31,768 bases of DNA from a virus, in the IMG/VR virus record IMGVR_UViG_3300036770_003530, positions 1 to 31,768 of that record; one strand, given 5' to 3'. Below, piece after piece: positions 16,686 through 22,764 of this stretch. The notes beneath the pieces were generated by a model that made no database searches, was not told where the DNA came from, and saw only the letters and a program-made list of their open reading frames with translations. The position numbers were made by a program, and so were the translations under genes. Every line of letters starts with the position of its first letter. Position 1 is the stretch's first letter.

Positions 16686-16910
16686 TTACTGCTCCACGCG
16701 AGTGCAAAACCATTGTTCACGCTGGATTTTGCGACGAGCTGCTAACATGGTATTACGCAACTTACGTACTTCTAGTGTATCGGGAGCATGAATGCCACCT
16801 AATGCCTGGAGCTTTAGCAGAGCAGCATCTCTACGCTGATAAGTTTTAACAGCAGCCTCGGGCACCAAAAACTTAGCGTTTACAGCAGGGCTAGTATATA
16901 CAACACGCAT
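16686..16910 (-). CDS. Small basic phage protein (74 aa), function unknown
   Basis: Basic and helical (pattern TYQRRDAALLKLQALGG, then LEVRKLRN...ARRKIQREQW). It has a ribosome site (CGGAG) before ATG 16910 and its own sigma70-type promoter. It ends 1 nt before the start of the small membrane protein, so the two form a two-gene unit that runs up to the MoxR promoter. No motif of known function. Confidence 0.75.
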   Translation of the reverse strand: MRVVYTSPAVNAKFLVPEAAVKTYQRRDAALLKLQALGGIHAPDTLEVRKLRNTMLAARRKIQREQWFCTRVEQ

Positions 16911-16939
16911 TTTGCACTCCGTTTTGTTACTGTACCACT

Positions 16940-16968
16940 ATTATAGCTGGAATCAATAACCCAGTCAA
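16940..16968 (-). promoter_or_regulatory. Sigma70-type promoter of the two small genes before moxR
   Basis: TTGACT (16968-16963), 17-nt spacer, TATAAT (16945-16940). The third copy of the same TTGACT-N17-TATAAT arrangement within 1.7 kb. It reads the 74-aa and 62-aa genes. Confidence 0.85.
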
Positions 16969-17002
16969 ACGGCGGGTTATTCTGGTGTGTTGTAGAAAAA
17001 CA

Positions 17003-17032
17003 ACAATAAAAAACCCTGCTCAGAGCAGGGTT
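17003..17032 (-). terminator. Rho-independent terminator after the 91-aa gene
   Basis: On the - strand, the 9-bp stem AACCCTGCT / AGCAGGGTT with loop CTG is followed by TTTTTTATTGTT. It lies 23 nt after the stop of the 91-aa gene and just upstream of the next promoter, giving a clean operon boundary. It is the best intrinsic terminator in the window. Confidence 0.92.
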
Positions 17033-17054
17033 GTGCCTGGTTTTCCAGCAGATT

Positions 17055-17330
17055 TTAGCGGTTCTTTGGGGTAGCCGCGTTGACAAATGCGTACATCTTT
17101 TCCGCAGTTGCTAGCACTTGATCTAAACCAGGAAACTCGGGCATACCGATTTTGGTAGTAACATTACCTTTGTCATCTTTGGTTACGCTTAGTTCCCAAC
17201 CATGGAATTTTGAATGGTATTCTTCTGCAACCAAATCTTTGGCCATTTTGAGAATTTCGGACCTGATCTCGTATCCATTCTTGTTAAATTTTACTTCAGG
17301 TGCCTTAGGCAGTTGAAAATTGTCAGACAT
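17055..17330 (-). CDS. Conserved T4-like phage protein (91 aa), function unknown
   Basis: The pattern MSDNFQLPKAPEVKFNKNGY, then EIR.EIL.MAK.LV..EY..KF.GWE....D..GNV.T....PEFPG......A.KMY.FVN, is one I recall as conserved among T4-like cyanophages and relatives. No function is known to me. It has a strong ribosome site (AAAGGAG), its own promoter and its own terminator, so it is a monocistronic unit probably expressed at a high level. Confidence 0.82.
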   Translation of the reverse strand: MSDNFQLPKAPEVKFNKNGYEIRSEILKMAKDLVAEEYHSKFHGWELSVTKDDKGNVTTKIGMPEFPGLDQVLATAEKMYAFVNAATPKNR

Positions 17331-17361
17331 ATTGTTCTCCTTTGTGTGTGAATGTGTCTAT

Positions 17362-17391
17362 ATACTACAAAATTATTTATGTCTCAGTCAA
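17362..17391 (-). promoter_or_regulatory. Sigma70-like promoter plus late-type CATAAATA before the 91-aa gene
   Basis: TTGACT (17391-17386), 18-nt spacer, TAGTAT (17367-17362). A CATAAATA late-type motif (17381-17374) lies inside the spacer. The -35 box overlaps the stop codon of the upstream 46-aa gene. The two signals so close together suggest expression in more than one infection phase. Confidence 0.65.
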
Positions 17392-17528
17392 GTCTTACGA
17401 CGATTGTTTGGGGTAACAAAATCCCATTCTTCACCCAAAGTTCGATCCCGACTTAATAGTTCGTCGATGGCCACGACCCCACATAAGAAGGCGAGTAAGC
17501 CAAATGTAAATAATAAACTTGGTTCCAT
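17388..17528 (-). CDS. Micro-protein (46 aa) with one transmembrane segment
   Basis: Starts MEPSLLFTFGLLAFLCGVVA and ends TPNNRRKT. One hydrophobic segment (about residues 4-21) is followed by a charged tail (about 22-46). ATG 17528 lies 2 nt after the stop of the preceding micro-gene (TAA-TC-ATG) and has no ribosome site of its own, so translation is probably coupled. It is the last of four coupled small genes. The hydrophobic/charged layout and the exact fit between neighbours argue for a real gene, but there is no family match that I know. Confidence 0.6.
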   Translation of the reverse strand: MEPSLLFTFGLLAFLCGVVAIDELLSRDRTLGEEWDFVTPNNRRKT

Positions 17529-17530
17529 GA

Positions 17531-17638
17531 TTATCGATTCATTAATCGTGCGGCGCTTTGCCAGCGACCGCGGCGAGCGAGTTGAGATGCCAATAAACCT
17601 TCACACCATACAGAATATAACATTGTAAGAAAATTCAT
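17531..17638 (-). CDS. Micro-protein (35 aa), basic amphipathic helix
   Basis: MNFLTMLYSVWCEGLLASQL begins a short protein ending in ARRGRWQSAARLMNR. An AGGAG lies 7 nt before ATG 17638, an ideal ribosome site, and the ATG overlaps the upstream stop (ATGA). The layout (hydrophobic N-terminus, then a basic A/R-rich helix) is like that of the 37-aa protein upstream and loosely like DUF1127-type short proteins. The function is unknown. Confidence 0.6.
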   Translation of the reverse strand: MNFLTMLYSVWCEGLLASQLARRGRWQSAARLMNR

Positions 17639-17748
17639 TCCCATGCTCCTGTACGGTGATTGCTGAGATATCTGCGAGCACGAGCACGGCCGCTGGCCTC
17701 TAGTGCTAGATAAATTTTGTGAAATACTGCTAGTACGTAGGTAATCAT
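17635..17748 (-). CDS. Micro-protein (37 aa), basic C-terminal half
   Basis: MITYVLAVFHKIYLALEASG followed by RARARRYLSNHRTGAWE. AAGGA lies 7 nt before ATG 17748, which overlaps the stop of the 57-aa gene (TAATG). The hydrophobic start and Arg-rich end resemble the 35-aa neighbour, so the two may be diverged copies. It has no recognised function and could be a small membrane-associated or nucleic-acid-binding peptide. Confidence 0.6.
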   Translation of the reverse strand: MITYVLAVFHKIYLALEASGRARARRYLSNHRTGAWE

Positions 17749-17921
17749 TATTTTTCCTTGTGAGAATTGTATTCGAACTCTTTGATATAGTTGTCAAGAG
17801 TGGCCGCATCTGTTATACTGCGGCGTGCCAAATATGCTTCTAAGCGTGATTGATAACCATCTTGTGGAAACATTTCGGCTAGACGCTCAAGGATATTGAG
17901 CATGAATTGTGTGATAAACAT
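17748..17921 (-). CDS. Small protein (57 aa), first of the micro-gene cassette
   Basis: MFITQFMLNILERLAEMFPQ, then a helical segment with LEAYLARRSITDAATLDNYIKEFEY. The pattern of a linker and LARRSITDAATLD is reminiscent of short phage proteins whose function is not known. The start was set at ATG 17921 because GAGGAC precedes it at normal spacing; the open frame upstream runs only through a hairpin leader. It is coupled to the next gene by TAATG. Confidence 0.65.
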   Translation of the reverse strand: MFITQFMLNILERLAEMFPQDGYQSRLEAYLARRSITDAATLDNYIKEFEYNSHKEK

Positions 17922-17941
17922 TGTGTCCTCTATATCTGTGT

Positions 17942-17971
17942 TTATGCTGCTATGCAGCATAATTATTTATC
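17942..17971 (-). promoter_or_regulatory. Late-type motif GATAAATA followed by a 9-bp hairpin
   Basis: GATAAATA (17971-17964) overlaps the stop codon of the 130-aa gene and is followed at once by TTATGCTGC-ATA-GCAGCATAA (17962-17942), a perfect 9-bp stem with a 3-nt loop. It sits about 20 nt before the start of the 57-aa gene. It may be a late promoter, a processing or stabilising hairpin, or both. Confidence 0.45.
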
Positions 17972-18355
17972 AAGTTGATCGTTGTTGTCTAAGTACTTCT
18001 GTAAGTCGTTATCGTATAGACTAAGAGTCACACTGGTAGCTTGATCAAATAATCTTAGTTCGCAATCATAGGTTATATAGTAGGGACAAGGAAAATATTT
18101 CTCCATCTGCAGGAGTGTTTTTGGCAGTAAAACACCACCAAAGTCATGTCGATAATGCTGGATTTCAGCAGTCTTGGTACAGAATTGAAAGCCGGTCTTA
18201 GTAAGACGCATACTAGTAGCATTAAGTGGATTAAAAAACCAAACTTTTCGAAAGTGATCAATGCTGTCTTTTACACTGCCATAGAATATGCTTTTAGCAT
18301 ACAATTCGCTATTATCAATAAGCCAACGAGTAAAGGTTGGTTGATCTAGGCGCAC
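17963..18355 (-). CDS. Unknown phage protein (130 aa), GTG start
   Basis: A globular protein with many aromatic residues (for example DHFRKVWFFNPL, then KYFPCPYYITYDCELRLFD). I do not recognise the family. The only plausible start is GTG 18355, whose G is the last base of the upstream TAG stop, so translation is coupled. Codon use and the aromatic-rich beta-like composition look like those of neighbouring real genes. Confidence 0.65.
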   Translation of the reverse strand: MRLDQPTFTRWLIDNSELYAKSIFYGSVKDSIDHFRKVWFFNPLNATSMRLTKTGFQFCTKTAEIQHYRHDFGGVLLPKTLLQMEKYFPCPYYITYDCELRLFDQATSVTLSLYDNDLQKYLDNNDQLDK

Positions 18356-18645
18356 TATTGTTGGTAAATCACCGAACCTTGATTTAACAAGACCACTGTA
18401 AACTTATCGGTCTTAAATTGATTGTTTAATTTTTTAGCTAGACTGATTGCGTGGCCAGGGTTCGAAAAACTGACCTTGCGATACTTAGGACCAGGATAGC
18501 TGACTAATATATTCTGTGTCTTTAAGTTAACTGGTTTGCCTTCATAGTAAACAGCCCAAATTCCTTCACTGGCTAATACTTGATCGCTTTTGTAAGTAAT
18601 TTTATCTAAAACTTCTAGAAGAACTGTGGGCTTAGGTCGACTCAT
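18355..18645 (-). CDS. Conserved phage protein (96 aa), function unknown
   Basis: Contains NILVSYPGPKYRKVSFSNPG and HAISLAKKLN..F.TDKF.V, a pattern that I associate with small conserved T4-like phage proteins. The function is unknown. It starts at ATG 18645 and its stop overlaps the GTG of the following gene. A CTAAATA motif lies about 30 nt upstream. Confidence 0.72.
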   Translation of the reverse strand: MSRPKPTVLLEVLDKITYKSDQVLASEGIWAVYYEGKPVNLKTQNILVSYPGPKYRKVSFSNPGHAISLAKKLNNQFKTDKFTVVLLNQGSVIYQQ

Positions 18646-18674
18646 TATACATCCTTGATTTGAAACACTGTATG

Positions 18675-19142
18675 TTATTTAGCTGATTTTATTGTAGCAA
18701 TTTGATCCAAGACTTCTTGTTTGGTGCGATATGGTCCGATATATCGATTCCTGACCAAAATAATTTTTTTTGGACTAAACTCAGCAATCCATTGGTCATT
18801 AATACAAACAGCATAAAATCCAGCACAATAGTAACTTTTACTTTTGGCTGTGGTAGTATACAAAGGTAATCGATGTCTTACATCATAGATAGCGTTGTAT
18901 GGTACAGTCCGACATGGATAATCGTAGACTGAGGCTAATGCCGCTGTCTGCTTCTTCTGCCCACGCACAAATCGGATATTATGAGCAGTGCCTAACACCT
19001 TAATGCTAGGATATTTAAGTCGACGATCATCTTGTACCAGTACAACACCATCATTGGCGGCTTGTATAGTACCGATTTTTTCTCCGTCTCTTTCTACAAT
19101 CCAATATTTATTACGTACTACAGGTTTGGCTTCTATGGTCAT
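18675..19142 (-). CDS. Conserved T4-like phage protein (155 aa), function unknown
   Basis: Recognisable as a family common in T4-like cyanophages: it begins with EAKPVVRNKYWIVERDGEKI and continues with C.TVPYN..YDV...LPL.T...KSKS.YCAG.Y and a (Y/I)GP(Y/F)(R/K)T end. No function has been assigned that I know of. The ATG overlaps the stop of the flap exonuclease gene (ATGA), linking it to replication genes. Predicted mainly beta. Confidence 0.8.
   Translation of the reverse strand: MTIEAKPVVRNKYWIVERDGEKIGTIQAANDGVVLVQDDRRLKYPSIKVLGTAHNIRFVRGQKKQTAALASVYDYPCRTVPYNAIYDVRHRLPLYTTTAKSKSYYCAGFYAVCINDQWIAEFSPKKIILVRNRYIGPYRTKQEVLDQIATIKSAK
18676..18682 (-). promoter_or_regulatory. Late-type motif CTAAATA before the 96-aa gene
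   Basis: CTAAATA overlaps the stop of the 155-aa gene, about 31 nt before the next start. Part of the boundary-located NTAAATA set. Confidence 0.4.
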
Positions 19143-20137
19143 AGAGATTCCTTATAGGCTGCGCTGAAAATATCTGCAAAGTTTTGACTTTGCTCACTTA
19201 GCTTTTCTAAATTAAATCGTCCACAAAACTTAAGAAATTGTGCTCCGATCATGGGACGATTTCGTGTCTGTGCACCTTCTGCAATAGTCTCTGCTATCTT
19301 TATCTTGATGTTGTCAGGTTGCGCCTTAAGGTCAATCAAGATACGATTGCGGTTATAGTCGTCTAGAACACGATGCTCTTGTCCTTCGTGATCGGACCAA
19401 CGTTGCAACATTAGATTATTCCAATTAAATCCACGACTATTGCGGTCTTCGTAGGCTTCTTGTAAACCTACCTTGTTGCGTGATCCCTTTACTCTAACAC
19501 CAGGGTATGCACTAAACACATTGTCTGTGGGATCACCACGCATACATTTTTCAAATAAAATCCACTCGGGGTCAGGAATACGCCGGGGTTCTTTGGTCTT
19601 TTTATCAATGACCAACTTACCACGACGATCGAAAATGCCTTCTAAGGTATGAAGTTCATCCATTACTCCATTGTATTGCTTGACATTGGTAGCTAACAGT
19701 TGATGAAAATCAGTGTCGGAACTGATAATAATATTCATATCGTCAGGATGAGACTGTATCCAACCTGAAATTAAATCATCTGCTTCTAGCTCGGGATGAC
19801 GCAATACTGTACAGTTGGTGCGAGTGTCTAAGAAGTCCTTGAGTGCATCTAGGCCTTCCCAAAACAGTCGATCTTCTTCTGCTTCGCGCTCGGTCATAGC
19901 AGCACGACCTTCGGCTCGATTACGCTTGTAGGGTGGGTAGAAATCTTTACGCCAGCTGCGACCCTCGTTGAAGAATATGACATGATCACCACGTTGATCA
20001 CGCCAGCATTTGTTTACGCTACTCAATGTGACATGAATAGCAAAGGCCACCTTTTCTTCACTGCTGCTTGCACGGTGGGCTGAGTGGCGAGCACGAAAGT
20101 ACATGTTCGCTAGATCAATAAGTAGATATGTTTTCAT
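19139..20137 (-). CDS. 5'-3' exonuclease / flap endonuclease (T4 RNase H-like), 332 aa
   Basis: Member of the FEN/5'-3' exonuclease family, which removes RNA primers and flaps during lagging-strand replication. Metal-binding acids are visible in order: D8 in LLIDLANMYFRARH, the ELEADD cluster (116-121), SSDTDF (139-144), and the helix-hairpin-helix region with GDPTDN (201-206) followed by YPGV..KG..K. KRNRAEGR near 71-78 corresponds to the helical arch that threads the flap. The length matches T4 RNase H (about 305 aa). The start codon ATG 20137 sits in the 3' arm of a perfect 10-bp hairpin and lacks an obvious Shine-Dalgarno sequence. The stop overlaps the next start (ATGA). Confidence 0.9.
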   Translation of the reverse strand: MKTYLLIDLANMYFRARHSAHRASSSEEKVAFAIHVTLSSVNKCWRDQRGDHVIFFNEGRSWRKDFYPPYKRNRAEGRAAMTEREAEEDRLFWEGLDALKDFLDTRTNCTVLRHPELEADDLISGWIQSHPDDMNIIISSDTDFHQLLATNVKQYNGVMDELHTLEGIFDRRGKLVIDKKTKEPRRIPDPEWILFEKCMRGDPTDNVFSAYPGVRVKGSRNKVGLQEAYEDRNSRGFNWNNLMLQRWSDHEGQEHRVLDDYNRNRILIDLKAQPDNIKIKIAETIAEGAQTRNRPMIGAQFLKFCGRFNLEKLSEQSQNFADIFSAAYKESL

Positions 20138-20164
20138 GTCGTTATATTAGCAGTTAACGACATG
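20135..20164 (-). promoter_or_regulatory. Perfect 10-bp hairpin burying the exonuclease start codon
   Basis: CATGTCGTTA and TAACGACATG flank a 10-nt loop; in the - strand message the AUG of the exonuclease is the end of the 3' arm. A read-through transcript would have this start codon paired. The -10-like TAATAT of a local promoter lies at the loop/3' arm. Confidence 0.6.
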
Positions 20165-20173
20165 GTTTGTCAA
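20144..20173 (-). promoter_or_regulatory. Sigma70-like promoter of the flap exonuclease gene
   Basis: TTGACA (20173-20168), 18-nt spacer, TAATAT (20149-20144). The predicted start would fall on or next to ATG 20137, so the message would be nearly leaderless but free of the 5' arm of the start-codon hairpin. Good -35 and fair -10; the missing leader makes it less certain. Confidence 0.5.
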
Positions 20174-20616
20174 CTAATTTCGGATCTTCCGGATCCTAAA
20201 TCTCGTTTATTCATTCGACGTAGATCGGGATCGGCTTGTTCTTGTTCGAAATGCTGTAGTACAACATTTCGGCAAACTTCCTGAAACCACCGATCCACAA
20301 TAACATCTTCTGTTTCGTTGGCCCGAAATTGATAACCTGCTCTAACCAGATTAGCTATGAATTTATCATTCCAATCAAGTTCAAATGCACCTGAACCAAT
20401 GTTTTCTGGATCTAATTCAACTGAAATAATATTAACATAAGGTTCGCCACGTTCAGTGGCGAGTTCCTTGGCAGTTTTCTTAGGCGCAGATTTAGGTTTA
20501 CGTTTGGTAGGATGCTTTGGCTTTTCGTCAACCTTGGATTGTGAAATTAAAGCACCATGTTCGAGTCCTTGTGCACTGGTGTGCAGTACCTTTCGTAAAC
20601 GATCTAAAAAACCCAT
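20170..20616 (-). CDS. Conserved T4-like phage protein (148 aa), function unknown
   Basis: Begins MGFLDRLRKVLHTS, then a Lys/Pro-rich basic segment (about residues 30-55), then a domain with EPYVNIISVELDPENIGSGA, FELDWND.F...L..AGY and the VD.WF...CR pattern, which I recognise from T4-like cyanophages without a known function. The start is at ATG 20616, whose A is the last base of the queE stop (TAATG); an upstream in-frame ATG lies inside queE and is less likely. Linked by coupling to queE and upstream of the exonuclease. Confidence 0.78.
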   Translation of the reverse strand: MGFLDRLRKVLHTSAQGLEHGALISQSKVDEKPKHPTKRKPKSAPKKTAKELATERGEPYVNIISVELDPENIGSGAFELDWNDKFIANLVRAGYQFRANETEDVIVDRWFQEVCRNVVLQHFEQEQADPDLRRMNKRDLGSGRSEIS

Positions 20617-21461
20617 TAGGTGCCCCACTCGTTCTTAAATAACGGCACCTGAAGTCTGTCACTGTATCGTAAGCCATGCTTCATACATGCCAGTGCCACG
20701 TTCTTGTTGTTTAAGCTGTATACACTTTCGACGCCGCCTACAGGCATGAGGTATACTTCTCCGGTGAAACCTGCATCTCTAAACTCAATCGTAGCACGTA
20801 AAGCATCTTGAATATCTTGTTCTGTAGCTACCACAAATTTAAGATAAGCCCACCCTATTTGTTGATACTGGCACACTATGTCAGGTTTGATAGCATCTTC
20901 CCAACGCTCACCACTGGCAGGTAATTTCGCACTAATGGAGAAGGTAATTTCTCTATCTGCGCGATTAGACCACAGTTCTAAATAGAACTTGAAATCTTCT
21001 GTAAGACGTTGAGTACCATTTGTCTCAAATGTGATTTCTTTAAGATCAACCATAAACTCATGTTCCAACAGCTCAGGAAATGCTCTTTGCCAACCTAGTA
21101 GTGGTTCACCACCTGTGATGACCAAGTGTTCTCTCATCCACCTTTTGTAGGGTAAGAGTTCTTTAATGCGTTCAACGATCGCCTCTGTTGTAAGTAACGG
21201 TGAAAGGTCCTTGAACCTAGGATCCCAACTAGCGTAACTATCACAACCGGTACTAACAAGTGGAAGATCTCTATACTGCTTAAACTCTGTAATACGATCT
21301 GCAACTTGGTTTCGTTCATTTGATTTTTCTCCTCGTGGCATTCCAAAACCGTCACAAGTAAAATTACAACCGAATGTTCTTAGGAACACACTGGGCACCC
21401 CCATATATCGGCCTTCTCCTTGTACGCTATAGAATAACTCACTGATCTTGATTTTGCTCAT
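20616..21461 (-). CDS. queE: 7-carboxy-7-deazaguanine synthase QueE (radical SAM)
   Basis: QueE rearranges 6-carboxy-5,6,7,8-tetrahydropterin to 7-carboxy-7-deazaguanine (CDG), using SAM and a [4Fe-4S] cluster. The family hallmark S.QGEG...G.P..F.R..GCN is present at residues 12-33 and GGEP at 117-120. The cluster cysteines are unusual: C32 and C36 (GCNFTCDGFGMPRG), but the third candidate, C73 (STGCDSYASWD), comes after a 36-residue insertion, unlike the usual CX3CX2C. At 281 aa it is longer than E. coli QueE (223 aa), partly because of this insertion. ATG 21461 was chosen over an upstream TTG; it overlaps the previous gene by 23 nt and has a weak GGA ribosome site. It belongs to the deazaguanine cluster with folE, queD, yhhQ and dpdA. 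Confidence 0.92.
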   Translation of the reverse strand: MSKIKISELFYSVQGEGRYMGVPSVFLRTFGCNFTCDGFGMPRGEKSNERNQVADRITEFKQYRDLPLVSTGCDSYASWDPRFKDLSPLLTTEAIVERIKELLPYKRWMREHLVITGGEPLLGWQRAFPELLEHEFMVDLKEITFETNGTQRLTEDFKFYLELWSNRADREITFSISAKLPASGERWEDAIKPDIVCQYQQIGWAYLKFVVATEQDIQDALRATIEFRDAGFTGEVYLMPVGGVESVYSLNNKNVALACMKHGLRYSDRLQVPLFKNEWGT

Positions 21462-21657
21462 CTTTGATTCCAAAATGATTGATAATGTATGACCCGGGTG
21501 TAAACGCCGGGTACTGGTAATTCATAACTGGACTATGATTTACCGCACGAGCACATTCTAGCACAACTAGTTCAATAAGTCTACGAGTACGCTCGGGTTC
21601 GTATGTTCGACTAAACCCGGCTTGTGCTATAAGTTGTTGAGCAAGTTCGTTATTCAT
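21439..21657 (-). CDS. Small phage protein of the 'QLI.QAGF...RLIELVVLECA' type (72 aa)
   Basis: ELAQQLIAQAGF followed by ERTRRLIELVVLECAR is a pattern seen in many short phage proteins of unknown function. The remainder is NYQYPAFTPGSY and a short acidic tail. ATG 21657 lies within the last codons of the upstream gene (ATGAATAA overlap), and the end overlaps the queE start by 23 nt. No catalytic motif. Confidence 0.75.
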   Translation of the reverse strand: MNNELAQQLIAQAGFSRTYEPERTRRLIELVVLECARAVNHSPVMNYQYPAFTPGSYIINHFGIKDEQNQDQ

Positions 21658-21862
21658 TTTTGAAATAATGCTCTAGTACTTCTAACTTATCATGGTACTC
21701 GCTGATGTGTGCTAATTCTGCTTCAATAGCTGACATAATATCAGTGTGTTCAGGTATAGCAATAGGATTATCCAACATTACTTCAACATTGGTTACATGT
21801 TTAGTAATATGGCTTTTAAGGTGATCTCTTGTGGCTTCTAATAATCGTTTACGCATTTTCAT
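21650..21862 (-). CDS. Small helical phage protein (70 aa), function unknown
   Basis: MKMRKRLLEATRDHLKSHIT then NVE.MLDNPIAIPEHTD, and a second helix with IEAELAHISEYHDKLEVLEH. I associate this N.E.L..NP...H..........E.EL....EY.DKLE pattern with T4-like cyanophages. The start is either ATG 21862 or ATG 21856, both inside the end of the MazG gene, with no clear ribosome site, so translation is coupled. Probably a coiled-coil dimer. Confidence 0.72.
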   Translation of the reverse strand: MKMRKRLLEATRDHLKSHITKHVTNVEVMLDNPIAIPEHTDIMSAIEAELAHISEYHDKLEVLEHYFKNE

Positions 21863-22127
21863 ATATATTTGACCATTGTTTAAGTTTTTGTTTCTTGGCG
21901 GCTGTGGCAGCAAACAAGTTCTCTTGGCGTACCACACCTTGCTCTACTAGAATATCAATCATGGCAAGTACATCACCGATTTCAGTTTCTAGGTGCTCTG
22001 CATTGGTAGCAGGTTTTCCTGGTTTGAAGTTGTCTAACCCAAACCGAAAGCATTTGCTAACGGCTTGGGTAACTTCGGCACATTCCTCTTGTAGAATAAG
22101 CAGTGTTTCTCTAACTCGATTATCCAT
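21849..22127 (-). CDS. MazG-like nucleotide pyrophosphohydrolase (92 aa)
   Basis: Single MazG-type helical domain with the metal-binding EEXXE (LQEECAEVTQA, residues 12-22) and a second ExxD (ETEIGDVLAM, about 48-57). Family members hydrolyse (d)NTPs or alarmones to monophosphates and pyrophosphate; phage MazG proteins are proposed to alter host nucleotide or (p)ppGpp pools. A house-cleaning role for nucleotides is possible here given the base-modification cluster, but that is inference. It overlaps yhhQ by 8 nt upstream and the next small gene by 14 nt. Confidence 0.85.
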   Translation of the reverse strand: MDNRVRETLLILQEECAEVTQAVSKCFRFGLDNFKPGKPATNAEHLETEIGDVLAMIDILVEQGVVRQENLFAATAAKKQKLKQWSNIYENA

Positions 22128-22746
22128 TGGCTGTTTCTTGTTGAGCTAATTTTTGTTGAAGATGATTTAGTAATAACCCATACGCTGGTAAGATTACTAA
22201 TAAGCTAACGATGACTTTACTGATTGAGTTATTGGTAGCAACAATGTGCCAGTTAGCGGCCATGAACTCATTTTCTCCTCCGGCAAATGCTGTGAAGAAG
22301 AATACATAAGTATCAAGGAATGTGCTCACAACAGAACTCAATGCTGGTGCGATCCACCATGTGCTGTATTTCTCACGGAAATATTGAAACACATAGACAT
22401 CAAGTAGGTTACTAACAAAGTAAGCCATACCAGAACCCAATCCAATCCTAAACGCAACTGAATCAGGAGCACCGCCAGCTTTAACCACAGCCATACTAAC
22501 TAAAATAGCAGGAATAAATGCCAAGGCAATTACAGCTCGCCCAGTTTCTTTACCCAACAGTCGTACAGTAAGGTCAGTTAGAACTACCACCAGTGGAAAG
22601 GTAAACGCTGCTGCTGCCAATGGCGCACCAAACACTGTGAACTTGAATTGAACAATGTAATTGCTAATAGCAATAATAATGATGTGTAAGAGCATTAATT
22701 TATAGGCTAATCCTCTATCAACACCTGCTAACATACGATCTAACAT
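22120..22746 (-). CDS. yhhQ: YhhQ/QPTR-family queuosine-precursor transporter (208 aa)
   Basis: Integral membrane protein with about six hydrophobic segments (roughly 14-33, 40-62, 70-90, 103-120, 128-155, 170-192). It belongs to the YhhQ (DUF165, queuosine precursor transporter) family by the N-terminal SNYIVQFK segment, the PLVVVLTDL..R..GK(E)..R pattern and the conserved AYFVSNLLDVYVFQ...KY....WW....LSS..S...DT..F signature. E. coli YhhQ imports preQ0 and preQ1. Finding it between queD and queE suggests that the phage scavenges deazaguanine as well as making it, or moves a pathway intermediate. AAGGA lies 7 nt before ATG 22746. It is separated from queD by a homing endonuclease gene. Confidence 0.9.
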   Translation of the reverse strand: MLDRMLAGVDRGLAYKLMLLHIIIIAISNYIVQFKFTVFGAPLAAAAFTFPLVVVLTDLTVRLLGKETGRAVIALAFIPAILVSMAVVKAGGAPDSVAFRIGLGSGMAYFVSNLLDVYVFQYFREKYSTWWIAPALSSVVSTFLDTYVFFFTAFAGGENEFMAANWHIVATNNSISKVIVSLLVILPAYGLLLNHLQQKLAQQETANG

Positions 22747-22764
22747 GATTTATCCTTATATAAG

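Noticed and set aside
16880-17086. 68-aa - strand open frame across the 16921-17054 gap
   Set aside because: It runs through the terminator and promoter and has no ribosome site or family resemblance.
17320-17628. 102-aa + strand open frame
   Set aside because: It lies opposite the 46-aa and 35-aa micro-genes and the 91-aa gene promoter; it has no ribosome site, and the - strand genes fit start/stop coupling exactly.
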